From the NCBI RefSeq assembly GCF_000814675.1, contig NZ_JWIG01000001.1:446471-510470 (forward strand): a stretch of DNA of 64,000 bases. The letters are read 5' to 3'. This DNA comes from Pseudoalteromonas distincta (lineage in GTDB: Bacteria; Pseudomonadota; Gammaproteobacteria; Enterobacterales; Alteromonadaceae). Shown piece by piece: positions 1-10,436 of this stretch (position 1 is its first letter; each line of letters starts with the position of its first letter). Both the position numbers and the translations under genes were made by a program. The notes beneath the pieces are model-generated. The model had not been told where the DNA came from, searched no databases, and was given only the letters and a program-made list of their open reading frames with translations.

Positions 1-1260
1 CGCTTTCCTACAGCTAAAGATTTAGACAAAGTAGTGAGCGATCGACCTGTGGTTCTTTCGCGGGTTGATAGTCACGCCATTTGGGTTAATTCAAAAGCGC
101 TCGAACTTGCTGGGATTAACGCCCAAACAAAAGCGCCTGAAGGCGGTGAGATAATTAAAGACGAATTTGGCAATCCTACGGGTATTTTTGTAGACAAAGC
201 AGAATCGCTAATTACCCAGCATATGCCAGCCCCTTCTAAACAAGATATAAGTGACTCACTAGATGCAGCAGGTAAACATTTATTAAGTTTAGGCATTACC
301 TCTACTCACGATGCAGGTATTGATAAAACCACATGGGAGGTTTACAAAGAGCGCGGCGACCTTGGTAATTTACCGCTACGTATTGTGGCAATGTTAAGTG
401 GTGCAAGCCCTGATTTAGACACAATGTTAAAGGCAGGCCGATACCACGACAAAAATGACTTTATGGAAATTCGCAGTGTTAAAGTTTACGCCGATGGCGC
501 ATTGGGCTCTCGTGGTGCAGCACTTATTGAAGAATATGCAGACAGACCGGGTCACCATGGTTTAATGCTTGAAACACAAGAGAAACTCGAAGCACTCTTT
601 ACACAAAGCTTTAAAAGCGGCTTTAGCGCAAATACTCACGCCATTGGCGACAAAGCAAATAAAGTAGTACTTGATGCCTATCAAAATGTGTTTAAAAAAA
701 CGGGCGGTATATTACTACGAAACCGAATAGAGCACGCCCAAATTGTAACCCCTGATGATATCCCTCGCTTTAAAGCGTTAAAAATAATCCCTTCAATGCA
801 GCCGGTGCATGCCACTTCAGATATGCATATGGCAGAGCAGCGTTTAACTGAAAAACAACTAAGCGGCGCCTACGCGTGGCAAACATTTTTACAGCAAGGT
901 TCGGTGGTTGCGGCAGGCTCTGATTACCCTGTAGAGCTTGCAAATCCATTTGATGGTTTGTATTCAGCCATTACACGCATGGATCATAACAAACTACCGG
1001 AAAACGGCTGGCGCGCAAGTGAAGTACTAAGCCGCGAAGATGCATTACGTGCATTTACTCTTGGTGGCGCCTATGCAGCTCATCAAGAATTTAAGGTGGG
1101 TAGTTTAGAAAAAGGTAAATGGGCCGACTTTATTTTAATTGATAAAGACTACTTTAAAGTGCCTGTTGACGAGATATACAAAACAAATGTACTGCAAACA
1201 TGGGTAGCAGGAATAAAGCGATACGAAAAAACTAAGACAGAAAATACCACCGAAAAATAA
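1..1260 (+). CDS. Amidohydrolase family 3 (YtcJ-like), 5' end cut by window
   Basis: The reading frame is open from base 1, so the start lies outside the window; 419 residues remain. This is a metal-dependent amidohydrolase of the YtcJ/amidohydrolase_3 type, a family that hydrolyses amides, often on secreted or periplasmic substrates. Visible motifs, in order, are ADGALGSRGAAL, THAIGD (metal-ligand His), RIEHAQ (second His) and GSDYPVELANP (active-site Asp). The C-terminal KGKWADFILID is the usual end of the barrel/composite domain. A GTG inside the frame at 34 is not the start, because the residues before it (RFPTAKDLDKVV) match the family. The substrate cannot be told from the sequence. A bidirectional terminator follows. 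Confidence 0.88.
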   Translation, partial: RFPTAKDLDKVVSDRPVVLSRVDSHAIWVNSKALELAGINAQTKAPEGGEIIKDEFGNPTGIFVDKAESLITQHMPAPSKQDISDSLDAAGKHLLSLGITSTHDAGIDKTTWEVYKERGDLGNLPLRIVAMLSGASPDLDTMLKAGRYHDKNDFMEIRSVKVYADGALGSRGAALIEEYADRPGHHGLMLETQEKLEALFTQSFKSGFSANTHAIGDKANKVVLDAYQNVFKKTGGILLRNRIEHAQIVTPDDIPRFKALKIIPSMQPVHATSDMHMAEQRLTEKQLSGAYAWQTFLQQGSVVAAGSDYPVELANPFDGLYSAITRMDHNKLPENGWRASEVLSREDALRAFTLGGAYAAHQEFKVGSLEKGKWADFILIDKDYFKVPVDEIYKTNVLQTWVAGIKRYEKTKTENTTEK

Positions 1261-1267
1261 AACTAAA

Positions 1268-1297
1268 AAAGGGTTAACGCAAGTTAACCCTTTTTGG
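1268..1297. terminator. Bidirectional rho-independent terminator
   Basis: Perfect 8-bp stem GGGTTAAC/GTTAACCC with a GCAA tetraloop, preceded by A6 and followed by T5. It lies between the convergent amidohydrolase and HDOD genes and can serve both. Confidence 0.9.
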
Positions 1298-1315
1298 TTG
1301 TGTAGGAAGGCACTT

Positions 1316-2155
1316 TTAGCTAAACATGTTTTTCACATCTTTTAGCATGTCGTTGTACTCATCACTTGTGAATAGCTGCATAGACGGTATAACGCCTTTG
1401 TCTATATACGTTTGCAGCGCTGCAGACTTATCAGAAACCTGTAACGTGCCCTCTAAAATAGCCCCTACTCGAATAAAATCCACGTAACTTACTTTTTCAG
1501 GTTTGTAACTTGGGTCAGCCCAGCTCTGAGCTACATCAACAAACTCTTTAGGGAATTCCCACGCTTGCATAATAGATGAGCCAACCTTTCCGCTAAGCTT
1601 TTGAATTGCATGAGCCAAAAAGCTTGGATTAGCAAATACCTCTGGGTGGCGCTCAGCTTCAGTTAAAATTGGTAATACACCAATATTATAAACAAGTGCG
1701 GCGAGTGTAATAGAATCGCGGTTTAGTGACGTGTGCTTACTATTTTTTAAATAAAACTCCATGAGTGATATTGAATGGCTAGCAACGGTTAATGTTTTTT
1801 GCCATGCCTTACCCATGTAGCCTTTAATTAGCTCATTATTTGATACAAATAATTGTTCCATAGCCATAGCTGTAGCAATGTTTTTAATTTGACGTAATCC
1901 AATACGAGTCACTGCTTGTTGTAAATTAGATACTTTTACAGAACGTCCCATAATCGCACTATTAGCTACTTTTATCATACGAGCTGAAAGCGCTGGATCT
2001 TGTGAGATCACATCTGACATTTGGATTAAATTCACATCTGGGTTATCTGCAGCTTGGCGAACCTTAATCGCTACTTCAGGTAGCGTTGGTAAAACCAACG
2101 TATCGTTATTTATTCTATCGACTAGAATCGTTAATAAAGCGTTTTCTGTAGACAT
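1316..2155 (-). CDS. HDOD domain protein
   Basis: Cytoplasmic HDOD-domain signalling protein of 279 residues; the domain covers roughly residues 15-210. The segment LPTLPEVAIKVRQAADNP near the N terminus and the run around SQDPALSARMIKVANSA are typical of the family. HDOD proteins are related to HD phosphohydrolases but lack the metal-binding HD pair, and act as scaffolds in signalling, motility or stress regulation. No output domain is attached. The start ATG follows AAGGATGG on the minus strand. It is transcribed alone, divergent from the M49-like lipoprotein gene. Family call sure, role unknown. Confidence 0.85.
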   Translation of the reverse strand: MSTENALLTILVDRINNDTLVLPTLPEVAIKVRQAADNPDVNLIQMSDVISQDPALSARMIKVANSAIMGRSVKVSNLQQAVTRIGLRQIKNIATAMAMEQLFVSNNELIKGYMGKAWQKTLTVASHSISLMEFYLKNSKHTSLNRDSITLAALVYNIGVLPILTEAERHPEVFANPSFLAHAIQKLSGKVGSSIMQAWEFPKEFVDVAQSWADPSYKPEKVSYVDFIRVGAILEGTLQVSDKSAALQTYIDKGVIPSMQLFTSDEYNDMLKDVKNMFS

Positions 2156-2451
2156 AAAGCTGCCATCCTTTTGTGTTCAGCCTGTAAAGTAACTGCAAAC
2201 TCAGGCAGTTAATTTTCGTATTAGTAATATAATTAGTATTGTCTAACTTACCGATAAAGTTAAGAAAATTATAGAAGTTTATTTTTATTTATAATGCTTT
2301 ACCGCTCATGCTTGCCTTACAACGCCAAATACTTGCTATTTACCATTTAGTTTTGCTTTAATGCACTCACAATAAGGAAGCGTTTGTACATACTTAATAT
2401 TTTAACTAAAGCAGTACAAATTATTAAACTTACTTTTTAACAGGCAATATA
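2156..2451. other. Divergent intergenic region, no gene seen
   Basis: The 296-bp AT-rich gap between the HDOD gene and the lipoprotein peptidase must hold both promoters. I see no ORF with a ribosome binding site and no strong palindrome, and I cannot place either promoter with confidence. Confidence 0.5.
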
Positions 2452-4152
2452 ATGATCTTAAATAAAATTAGCCAAGCAATTATGCTCTCTGGTGTTGTTT
2501 TTCTTAGCGCATGTTCTGAACAAGCGCCGTCTTCTACCGACAACACAGCCGTAGAGCTTGCTCAAAAAAGCAGTGCACAGTCAGGCCCTAAGCTTATTAA
2601 TGCAGATAAACAACGTTTAGATATTTACACCGACTTTAGCTTACAAAGTGATTTATCGCACTTAAGCGATAATCAACGAGCAATGGTTGCAAAGCTTATT
2701 GACGCTTCAAAAATAATGGATGAGTTATTTTGGAAGCAAGCATTTGGTGAAAATAAAGATGCTTTTTTAGCAAAACTAAACGATGAAAAAGTACGTAAAT
2801 TTGCTGATATTAACTATGGTCCATGGGATCGTTTAAATGGTGATGAAGCATTTTTATCCAGCTATAAAGAAAAACCTCTTGGCGCACAGTTTTACCCTGC
2901 TGATATAACCAAAGAAGAGTTAAACAATGCAGACGTTGAAGACAAAACAGGGCTTTATTCTGTAATTAAGCGTGATGAGCAAGGTAAGCTTTACAGCGTG
3001 CCATATTCAAAAGAATACGCTGATGAGCTTGCAAAAGCCGCTGATATTTTACGTGAAGCAAGCAAACTTGCTGACGATAAAGAATTTGCTAACTATCTAA
3101 ACTTGCGTGCCGATGCTCTACAAAAAGATGACTTCCAAGTATCTGACTTTGCTTGGATGGATATGAAAAATAACCCAGTAGATGTGGTTATTGGTCCAAT
3201 TGAAACTTATGAAGATCAATTATTTGGTTACCGCGCAGCTTATGAATCTTACGTACTTATTAAAGATTTAAAATGGAGCGAACGCTTAGCTAAATTTGCA
3301 GCATTTTTACCTGAGCTTCAAAAAGGCTTACCTGTAGATGCTAAGTACAAACAAGAAGTACCAGGCTCTGACGCCGACCTAAATGCATATGATGTTGTTT
3401 ACTACGCTGGACATTCAAACGCGGGTAGTAAAACAATTGCAATTAACTTACCAAACGATGAGCAAGTACAGCTAGAAAAAGGAACTCGTCGTCTGCAACT
3501 TAAAAACGCAATGCGTGCTAAATTTGATAAAATTTTAGTGCCAATTTCAGAGCAGTTAATTGTACCAGAGCAGCGTAAACACATTACTTTTGACGCATTT
3601 TTTGCCAACACGATGTTCCATGAAGTGGCTCACGGTTTAGGTATTAAAAATACAATCACAGGTAAAGGTACTGTTCGTCAATCACTACAGGAACACGCAA
3701 GTGCCCTTGAAGAAGGTAAAGCCGATATTTTAGGTCTATACATGATTGAACAGTTACTTAAAAAAGGCGAAATTACTGAAGGCACTATTGAAGATTATTA
3801 CACGACCTTCATGGCAGGTATATTCCGCTCAGTTCGTTTTGGCGCATCAAGCGCGCATGGTAAAGCAAATATGATCCGCTTTAACTTTTTTGCTCAAGAA
3901 GGTGCTTTTTCTAAAAATGAAGAAGGCTTATACCGCGTTAATATGGAAAAAATGAGCATTGCAATGGCTAAGCTTTCTCGCTTAATTTTAACCTTACAAG
4001 GTGATGGCGATTATGAAAAAGTAGATCAACTAATTGCAACGCATGGCGACATTAAAGAAGAACTTGCTAAAGACTTAGAAAAACTAAGTAAAGCTAATAT
4101 CCCTGTAGATGTAACATTTAAGCAAGGTAAGGAAGTACTAGGGCTTAAATAA
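2452..4152 (+). CDS. M49-like (dipeptidyl-peptidase III type) zinc peptidase, lipoprotein
   Basis: A 566-residue predicted lipoprotein: the N-terminal hydrophobic stretch ends in LSAC (lipobox, Cys21), so it should be anchored in the cell envelope. The zinc site is HEVAH at residues 390-394, with a second acidic motif EEGKAD at 420-425. This two-motif spacing resembles family M49 (DPP III), which normally has a six-residue HExxGH motif and EExRAE. Here the first motif is the ordinary five-residue HExxH. M49 enzymes remove dipeptides from peptide N termini and are mostly cytosolic, so a lipoprotein form is notable. It stands alone, ending in a shared terminator with the HIT gene. Confidence 0.75.
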   Translation: MILNKISQAIMLSGVVFLSACSEQAPSSTDNTAVELAQKSSAQSGPKLINADKQRLDIYTDFSLQSDLSHLSDNQRAMVAKLIDASKIMDELFWKQAFGENKDAFLAKLNDEKVRKFADINYGPWDRLNGDEAFLSSYKEKPLGAQFYPADITKEELNNADVEDKTGLYSVIKRDEQGKLYSVPYSKEYADELAKAADILREASKLADDKEFANYLNLRADALQKDDFQVSDFAWMDMKNNPVDVVIGPIETYEDQLFGYRAAYESYVLIKDLKWSERLAKFAAFLPELQKGLPVDAKYKQEVPGSDADLNAYDVVYYAGHSNAGSKTIAINLPNDEQVQLEKGTRRLQLKNAMRAKFDKILVPISEQLIVPEQRKHITFDAFFANTMFHEVAHGLGIKNTITGKGTVRQSLQEHASALEEGKADILGLYMIEQLLKKGEITEGTIEDYYTTFMAGIFRSVRFGASSAHGKANMIRFNFFAQEGAFSKNEEGLYRVNMEKMSIAMAKLSRLILTLQGDGDYEKVDQLIATHGDIKEELAKDLEKLSKANIPVDVTFKQGKEVLGLK

Positions 4153-4177
4153 GTTTAGTTAAACTTAGTTAAACCCT

Positions 4178-4216
4178 AAAAAAGCGTTGCAGCTTAAAAC
4201 TGCAGCGCTTTTTTTA
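4178..4216. terminator. Bidirectional terminator overlapping HIT gene end
   Basis: Stem GCGTTGCAG/CTGCAGCGC (one G-T pair), flanked by A6 on the left and T7 on the right. It sits between convergent genes, and the HIT gene's stop codon lies inside its loop. Confidence 0.85.
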
Positions 4217-4598
4217 GCTCTGTGATTTGTAGATCTGTATAAGGCACTGCTGGGTGTTTACCCCATATTGGCGCAGGCCATGCAGCATCATTCGTAAAAC
4301 GCGCTATATGATGAATATGCAATTGCGGCACCATATTACCTAAAGCCGCTATGTTTAATTTATCAGGTTTAAATACATCCATTAATAATTTACTTAGCTT
4401 GGCTGACTCTTTTAAATAAACAATTTGATCACCCTCAGATAAATCAATTATCTCTTTTAAGTTAGCCTGCCTAGGCACTAATACAAACCACGGATACAAG
4501 CTGTCGTTCAATAAAAGCACTTTACACAACGGCCAATCGGCAAGTTCTATACAGTCGCGTTTAAGTTCTGGCGCTAGTTTAAATTCAGGGTGAGTCAT
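4194..4598 (-). CDS. HIT family protein
   Basis: A 134-residue cytoplasmic histidine-triad protein. The active-site motif is QLHIHH at residues 92-97 (histidines 94, 96 and 97); the first His of the usual H-x-H-x-H triad is Gln, as in some bacterial HIT branches. Members hydrolyse or transfer nucleotides from nucleoside phosphoramidates and dinucleoside polyphosphates. The DSLYPWFVLVPR segment at residues 32-43 is the typical N-terminal strand pair. Convergent with the M49-like gene. Substrate not determinable. Confidence 0.88.
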   Translation of the reverse strand: MTHPEFKLAPELKRDCIELADWPLCKVLLLNDSLYPWFVLVPRQANLKEIIDLSEGDQIVYLKESAKLSKLLMDVFKPDKLNIAALGNMVPQLHIHHIARFTNDAAWPAPIWGKHPAVPYTDLQITELKKALQF

Positions 4599-4709
4599 TG
4601 CTATGTCCTACTTTGTCTTTGATAATCGCCACTTTATAGCATTTAGTTGCAGTTGCACACGCTTGGCTTTACCATCAAAGCAATATTTATAATAAGCTAA
4701 GGCAACCTT

Positions 4710-6935
4710 GTGCTAAAAAAAATAAAACACCTCTCACTAGCTATACCGTTAATGGTTGGCGCTATTAGTGTTCAAGCAAAACCTTTATCGCTGGAGCGAA
4801 TTTTTGACGATCCGAGCCTTTCTGGTAAATCACCTGTACAACTTAAATTTTCGCCTGACGGCAGCCGTGTAACTTACCTACAAGGCAAAAGCGATGACTA
4901 CAACCGCTACGATTTATGGGAATACAATCTAAAAGATAACACCAACCGTGTGCTAGTTGATTCAGCAAAGTTATTTTCAGGCCCAGAAAACTTATCAGAT
5001 GAAGAAAAAGCACGCCGCGAACGCCAACGTATTTTTGGTAAAGGCATACTTGAATACAAATGGTCTAAAGATGGCAAAGCACTTTTATTCCCACTCAATG
5101 GTGACCTTTATTATTACGATTTAGCCTCAGCTAAAAGTAAAAAACTAACCGACACTGAAGCATTTGAAACCGATGCACGCTTTTCACCTAAAGGTAACTA
5201 CGTATCGTTTATTCGAGAGCAAAACCTTTATGCTTTAGAGCTTGAATCAGGTAAAGAGATTCAGCTTAGTAAAGATGGCGGCGGCGTAATTAAAAACGGC
5301 ATGGCCGAATTTGTTGCTCAAGAAGAAATGAGCCGTATGACAGGTTACTGGTGGTCAGGTGATGAAACTAAAATTGCCTATACCCGCGTTGACGAAACCC
5401 CTGTAAAAGAAGCTATCCGTAACGAAATTTACGCTGACGAAGTTAAATTATTTAACCAGCGCTACCCGTTTACAGGTACCGATAACGTTAAAATTCAACT
5501 TGGTGTGGTTAAGCTAAACGACCAAAAAGTAGATTGGATTGATTTAGGTAAAGATGAAGACATTTACATTGCACGCGCAAAATGGCTAAAAGACGGCAAT
5601 ACACTGTCGTACCAATGGCAAAATCGCTCGCAACATAAATTAGAACTGCGTTTTTATAACAGCGAAACTAAAGCCCAAAAAGTAGCGCTGACCGAAAACA
5701 GCGAAACGTGGATAAACCTACATTTTGATCTTGAGTTTTTAAAAGACAAAAAACATTTTGTATGGGCATCTGAGCGAGACGGCTTTAAACATTTATATCT
5801 GTATCGCACAAACGGTCAACTTGTTCGCCAAATTACCTCAGGTGATTGGGCTGTTGATAGCTTAAAAGGTATTGATGAGAAAAAAGGCATTGTGTATTTT
5901 GCCGGTCGAAAAGATACACCGCTTGAAAGCCATTTATACAGCGCGCCTTTATTTAAAAAAGGCGATGCCAAACGTATTACCGAAAAAGGTCAGTACCACA
6001 ATGTTGTGCTAGCAAAAGACAATAAAACCTTTATCGATAATAGCTCGTCTGATAATAAACCAAACTCAGCAGCGCTTCGTAAAGTAAACGGCGAATTCAT
6101 TACCTGGCTTGAAGAAAATAAGCTTGATAGTAACCATCCGCTTACCCCTTATTTAAGCGACTTAACAAAACCAGAATACGGCACAATTAAAGCCGAAGAT
6201 GGCCAAGTTATGCATTACCGTTTATTTAAGCCTAGCAACATTGCTGATGGCAAAAAGCACCCTGTTATTGTTAACGTATACGGCGGCCCGCATGCTCAAC
6301 GAGTGACGAATAGCTGGCGCAGTAAAAACTTGTACTTTCAGTACATGGCGCAACAAGGTTATGTAATTTTTCAACTGGATAACCGTGGTTCGTACAACCG
6401 TGGTAAAAAGTTTGAAGATGCTATTTATAAACATTTAGGTGTGGTTGAAGTTGCCGATCAAATTAAAGGCGTAGAGTTTTTACGTACACTTGATTACGTT
6501 GACCCACAACGCATCGGTGTTTATGGCCACAGCTACGGCGGCTACATGGCGCTTATGACAATGTTTAAAGCGGGCGATTACTTTCAAGCCGGCGTATCGG
6601 GTGCTCCAGTAACCGATTGGGCTCTATACGATACACATTACACAGAGCGTTATTTAGGTCACCCCGATACAAATGCTAAAGGCTATGAAGACAGCGCAGT
6701 ATTTCCATATGCAGATGGCTTAAAAGGCCCATTAATGATTTACCATGGAATGGCTGATGACAACGTATTGTTTACGCATTCAACTAAGTTATTTAAACAA
6801 CTGCAAGATAACGAAAAACAGTTTGAAATGATGACCTACCCAGGATCTAAGCACAGCCTACGCGGTAAACAAGTGCAAACACACTTACATCAAACAATTA
6901 CAAACTTCTTTAATCGCCATTTTGACGTTAAATAA
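4710..6935 (+). CDS. Prolyl dipeptidyl peptidase IV-type peptidase (S9B)
   Basis: Secreted or periplasmic serine peptidase of 741 residues, releasing Xaa-Pro (or Xaa-Ala) dipeptides from peptide N termini. A signal peptide runs to about residue 23 (VQA). An N-terminal beta-propeller (about 35-490) carries the double glutamate E205-E206 (QEEMSR) that in DPP IV binds the substrate amino group. The C-terminal alpha/beta-hydrolase domain shows the triad S608 (GHSYGGY), D683 (MADDNV) and H715 (SKHS). The start is GTG with AAGG seven bases upstream. Single gene with its own terminator. The length matches bacterial DPP IV. Confidence 0.93.
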   Translation: MLKKIKHLSLAIPLMVGAISVQAKPLSLERIFDDPSLSGKSPVQLKFSPDGSRVTYLQGKSDDYNRYDLWEYNLKDNTNRVLVDSAKLFSGPENLSDEEKARRERQRIFGKGILEYKWSKDGKALLFPLNGDLYYYDLASAKSKKLTDTEAFETDARFSPKGNYVSFIREQNLYALELESGKEIQLSKDGGGVIKNGMAEFVAQEEMSRMTGYWWSGDETKIAYTRVDETPVKEAIRNEIYADEVKLFNQRYPFTGTDNVKIQLGVVKLNDQKVDWIDLGKDEDIYIARAKWLKDGNTLSYQWQNRSQHKLELRFYNSETKAQKVALTENSETWINLHFDLEFLKDKKHFVWASERDGFKHLYLYRTNGQLVRQITSGDWAVDSLKGIDEKKGIVYFAGRKDTPLESHLYSAPLFKKGDAKRITEKGQYHNVVLAKDNKTFIDNSSSDNKPNSAALRKVNGEFITWLEENKLDSNHPLTPYLSDLTKPEYGTIKAEDGQVMHYRLFKPSNIADGKKHPVIVNVYGGPHAQRVTNSWRSKNLYFQYMAQQGYVIFQLDNRGSYNRGKKFEDAIYKHLGVVEVADQIKGVEFLRTLDYVDPQRIGVYGHSYGGYMALMTMFKAGDYFQAGVSGAPVTDWALYDTHYTERYLGHPDTNAKGYEDSAVFPYADGLKGPLMIYHGMADDNVLFTHSTKLFKQLQDNEKQFEMMTYPGSKHSLRGKQVQTHLHQTITNFFNRHFDVK

Positions 6936-6958
6936 GCAAGTAAAGTAATAACAGACTA

Positions 6959-6989
6959 AAGGCTGATTGATAAATCAGCCTTTTTTTTG
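6959..6989 (+). terminator. Rho-independent terminator of DPP IV gene
   Basis: Perfect 8-bp stem GGCTGATT/AATCAGCC with a GATA loop followed by T8. Confidence 0.92.
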
Positions 6990-7077
6990 CATTAATAGGC
7001 GTTAAGCCTAGATTAAACTCTTTTTTTAGCTACGCTTATTCTATGCGCTAAAGCGCACACTTTTTGAGGATAAATGT

Positions 7078-8715
7078 ATGCCTAATCTACGAAGTTTTAG
7101 TATATCCCAGCGTTTTTCACTGTTAATAGCCATCGTTGTATTTGGACTAATAATACTTAGTATATCGAGCCTAACTCATCAATATAGTTCGCTAAAAGAC
7201 GAGCAATACATAAAAACACAAAATGTAGTAGAAACGGCGTACAGTATAATCGAACACTATTATGCGCTTGAACAAGATAACACTCTCACTCAACAACAAG
7301 CTCAATCACAAGCACTTAATGCAATAAGAGCACTGCGCTACGACAAAACCAATTACTTTTGGATTAACGATTATCAGCCAACAATGGTTATGCACCCTAT
7401 AAAACCTGCGCTTGATGGAAAAGATTTAACCAATAACAAAGACCCTGACGGCAAATCATTGTTTGTTGATATGGTAAATATAGTGAAAAAAGATGGCGAG
7501 GGCTTTATCCCTTATAAATGGCCAAAACCAGGTAAAGATAAACCGGTTGAAAAAATCGCATTTGTTAAAGGTTTTAATCAATGGCAGTGGATTATTGGCT
7601 CGGGTGTTTACCTTGATTCAATTGACGAAGCATTTAGTGAGCAACGTAATCTTATAGTCGTCAGTGCAATAATTATGATTATTGCTGTTATTTTACTTAG
7701 TTACTTTATAGGTAAGAGTATTTTAATACCGACTCGCTTAGCGGCCGATATGATGAAAGATATTTCACAAGGCGAAGGCGATTTAACCCGTAAATTAAAT
7801 GAATCCGGTAATGATGAAATATCTGAACTATCACGTTCATTTAATTTATTTGCTCTAAAAATGCGAGAGTCACTTGTTCATGTAGCACAAAGTGCAAACG
7901 ATGTAAGCGAACATGCGCATACAGTTGACGACTCAAGTAGAACAAGCCACTCATTTATTGAGCTTCAAAACGATAGTTCAACCCAAGTTGCAGCTGCCAT
8001 GGAGCAAATGACTCACCAAATACACGATGTGAGCCGTAACGCTGAAGCCGCAGAGCAAGCAGCCAAGGATGCAGCACAAAACGCATCAACGGGTAAAAAT
8101 GTGGTTGCGCAAACAATTACAGCAATAGAAACACTCTCAAGCAACATTGAAACAGTCAGCCGTGTAACAGAAGATTTAGCCAACGAAAGCCATAATATAG
8201 GCTCTGTGCTTGATGTAATAAGAAGCATATCAGAACAAACAAACTTACTAGCATTAAACGCTGCCATTGAAGCTGCTCGCGCAGGAGAGCATGGTCGAGG
8301 ATTTGCTGTTGTTGCAGATGAAGTAAGAACACTGGCCAGTCGTACAGGGCAAAGTACTGACGAAATTCAAACCATGATCACTAAACTACAAGAAGGTGCA
8401 AAAGCAGCAGTAGAAGCAGTTAAATCAAGCCAAGCACTTTCAGTTTCTACCGTGGAGCAGGCGTCATCAGCCAATACTTCACTTAATGAAATAGAACGAC
8501 TTGTTTCAATTATTACCGAAATGAACAGCCAAATAGCACGTGCCACAGAGCAACAAACGCAAGCTGCCGACGAGGTTAATTTGCGTATTAATGAGCTATC
8601 TCAATCAACTGAGCAATCATTAAATAATACTAAGCAGCTTACCGATGCCAGTGATAACCTTAAACAAAGTAGCGAAGGTCTTTCGAGCGTAGTTAATCGT
8701 TTTAAATTAGATTAA
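7078..8715 (+). CDS. Methyl-accepting chemotaxis protein with sCache domain
   Basis: Inner-membrane chemoreceptor, 545 residues. TM1 about 12-31; periplasmic single-Cache (sCache_2) domain about 35-185 with [15 protein letters not shown] and the conserved ending [14 protein letters not shown]2 about 190-211; HAMP about 212-265; cytoplasmic signalling domain after that. The hairpin tip around residues 384-420 ([18 protein letters not shown], then [12 protein letters not shown]) contacts CheA/CheW. sCache_2 receptors often sense small carboxylates, but the ligand here is unknown. AGGA precedes the start. It ends at a terminator. Confidence 0.95.
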   Translation: MPNLRSFSISQRFSLLIAIVVFGLIILSISSLTHQYSSLKDEQYIKTQNVVETAYSIIEHYYALEQDNTLTQQQAQSQALNAIRALRYDKTNYFWINDYQPTMVMHPIKPALDGKDLTNNKDPDGKSLFVDMVNIVKKDGEGFIPYKWPKPGKDKPVEKIAFVKGFNQWQWIIGSGVYLDSIDEAFSEQRNLIVVSAIIMIIAVILLSYFIGKSILIPTRLAADMMKDISQGEGDLTRKLNESGNDEISELSRSFNLFALKMRESLVHVAQSANDVSEHAHTVDDSSRTSHSFIELQNDSSTQVAAAMEQMTHQIHDVSRNAEAAEQAAKDAAQNASTGKNVVAQTITAIETLSSNIETVSRVTEDLANESHNIGSVLDVIRSISEQTNLLALNAAIEAARAGEHGRGFAVVADEVRTLASRTGQSTDEIQTMITKLQEGAKAAVEAVKSSQALSVSTVEQASSANTSLNEIERLVSIITEMNSQIARATEQQTQAADEVNLRINELSQSTEQSLNNTKQLTDASDNLKQSSEGLSSVVNRFKLD

Positions 8716-8738
8716 TCGATAGCGTTCTCATAAAATGC

Positions 8739-8767
8739 AAAAGCCCTGAATTAACAGGGCTTTTTTA
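8739..8767. terminator. Terminator between chemoreceptor and M17 aminopeptidase
   Basis: Stem AAGCCCTG/CAGGGCTT with a six-base loop and T6. It lies between convergent genes and can work in both directions. Confidence 0.9.
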
Positions 8768-8786
8768 TTACATGTAATTTTTTAGC

Positions 8787-10307
8787 TTACAAACAATAAC
8801 GTGCAAACAAGCTCGTTACTGATGCAGCTGTTGGCTTACCATGCTGCCAATCACCGCCTTCAACACCGCTACCTGCTATATCCATATGAACATAAGGTAG
8901 AGGCTGTGCAGAGTCGTTACCGTGCTTATCAAGCCCACCAACAATAGCCATAAACGCCATAGGGAACTGATGTCCACGAGCTGTAACGGCAGATGCTGCG
9001 TTATTGCTAGATAAAACATCGTCAGCTAGCGTACGTGGTTTAATAAAGTCGTAGTCTTCACGGCGTGAACGCGATACTTCAGCGCCATCGGCCCACAAAT
9101 CTCCAAGGTCAGCTATTTGACGTGAGACACCAGCACTACGAGCTGGACCATTTTCAACATACGCACCGTAAGGACCCATTGCACGTGCCGCATGACCCGT
9201 TAATGTAGCTACAGTAAATAACGTTGGATTAATCTCACCTTTAGCTAAATCTTTCATTTCGCTAAGCAGGTCGCCCATTGCTAAACGCCCTTCTGCATCG
9301 GTATTACCAATACGTACACGAACACCTTCACGGCTAGTAATAATTTCATCTGGCACAAAACAATCTGAGCCAATAGAGTTGCGAACAACAGCTAAGTACG
9401 ATACCACTTTAACGCCTTTAGGCTGATAATCAGCAACGGCTTTCATAAAGCCCGCAACAGAAGCTGCGCCGCCTTTATCACGGCTCATGCCTGCCATATG
9501 GCCGCCTACTTTTAAATCTGCACCGCCTGTATCGTATACAAGGCCCTTACCTACAAACATAAGTGTGCGAGTAATTTCGCCCTCTGGTACATATTCAAGC
9601 TTAACAACACGTGGGTGATGGCGCTCAACTGCATACGATGCGCGAGCAACTGTACTTAGCATTGGATAGTTTTTATCAATAGCTGCAATATCATCAATTA
9701 CGTCAACCGCAATGTTTGAGCCTTTAAACAATTCAACGCAGTAATCAGCAAAACGTGGAGGAGCCATACGCTCAGGTTCAGTACCACACAGGTCACGCGC
9801 TGCATATTGGCCAGCTGCAATGGCATTAACAGCTTTAATCGTTTGCTCGCTTGCGCCAACTAAACCAATCTGTGTAATAGGTTCAATGCTTTCACCGTGA
9901 TATTCACGCGCTTCTAATGGCTGCCATAAGGCTTGGCAAGCGCCTAAATAAGCAACTTCTAAAGCATGCTGATAACGGCTATCGCCATTTAAATTTGGTA
10001 AAAATAATGCAGGGTTAACACTGCCCGACGCTTTTGCTTCGTTAATTGCTAATTTAGCAGCATCAAAATAACGACGCACGTCGTCGTAATCTCTATTTAA
10101 CGGACCGGTTGGAGCAAGTACAACGCGCTTGTTTTCAATTACTAATAAAGTAACTTGCTTACCGATGCGAGAATCTACGTTTGCTTGAGCTAAAATAGCA
10201 TCACGTAATGAGTTATTTGGTAACTGAGAAAAGTCATTACTAATAATAATAAGCGCATCATGAGATGTGCATTCAAGGCTTGCACTAACCGCTTGAGGGT
10301 ATGCCAT
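8787..10307 (-). CDS. Leucyl aminopeptidase family protein (M17)
   Basis: Cytoplasmic two-metal aminopeptidase of the PepA/M17 family that removes N-terminal residues from peptides. In the C-terminal catalytic domain the metal-ligand Lys/Asp run GKGLVYDTGGADLK starts near residue 253, then MSRDKGG, then the signature NTDAEGRL at about 335-342. I start at the internal ATG (MAYPQAV), which has AGGA nine bases upstream on the minus strand; an in-frame ATG 24 bp further up has only a badly spaced AGGGG. Length about 506. Downstream of dinB on the same strand, 129 bp apart, so co-transcription is possible but not shown. Confidence 0.92.
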   Translation of the reverse strand: MAYPQAVSASLECTSHDALIIISNDFSQLPNNSLRDAILAQANVDSRIGKQVTLLVIENKRVVLAPTGPLNRDYDDVRRYFDAAKLAINEAKASGSVNPALFLPNLNGDSRYQHALEVAYLGACQALWQPLEAREYHGESIEPITQIGLVGASEQTIKAVNAIAAGQYAARDLCGTEPERMAPPRFADYCVELFKGSNIAVDVIDDIAAIDKNYPMLSTVARASYAVERHHPRVVKLEYVPEGEITRTLMFVGKGLVYDTGGADLKVGGHMAGMSRDKGGAASVAGFMKAVADYQPKGVKVVSYLAVVRNSIGSDCFVPDEIITSREGVRVRIGNTDAEGRLAMGDLLSEMKDLAKGEINPTLFTVATLTGHAARAMGPYGAYVENGPARSAGVSRQIADLGDLWADGAEVSRSRREDYDFIKPRTLADDVLSSNNAASAVTARGHQFPMAFMAIVGGLDKHGNDSAQPLPYVHMDIAGSGVEGGDWQHGKPTAASVTSLFARYCL

Positions 10308-10436
10308 AAATAAGGTCCTGTTAGAAAACATAAGCCCCTATTATCGTCGATTTAAATATTGAAGACCAGCAAGGAGCGATGAGCTAATCACATAACCTGT
10401 CAATAAATGGCAACTTGGAGTTACAGGCTTTACAGC

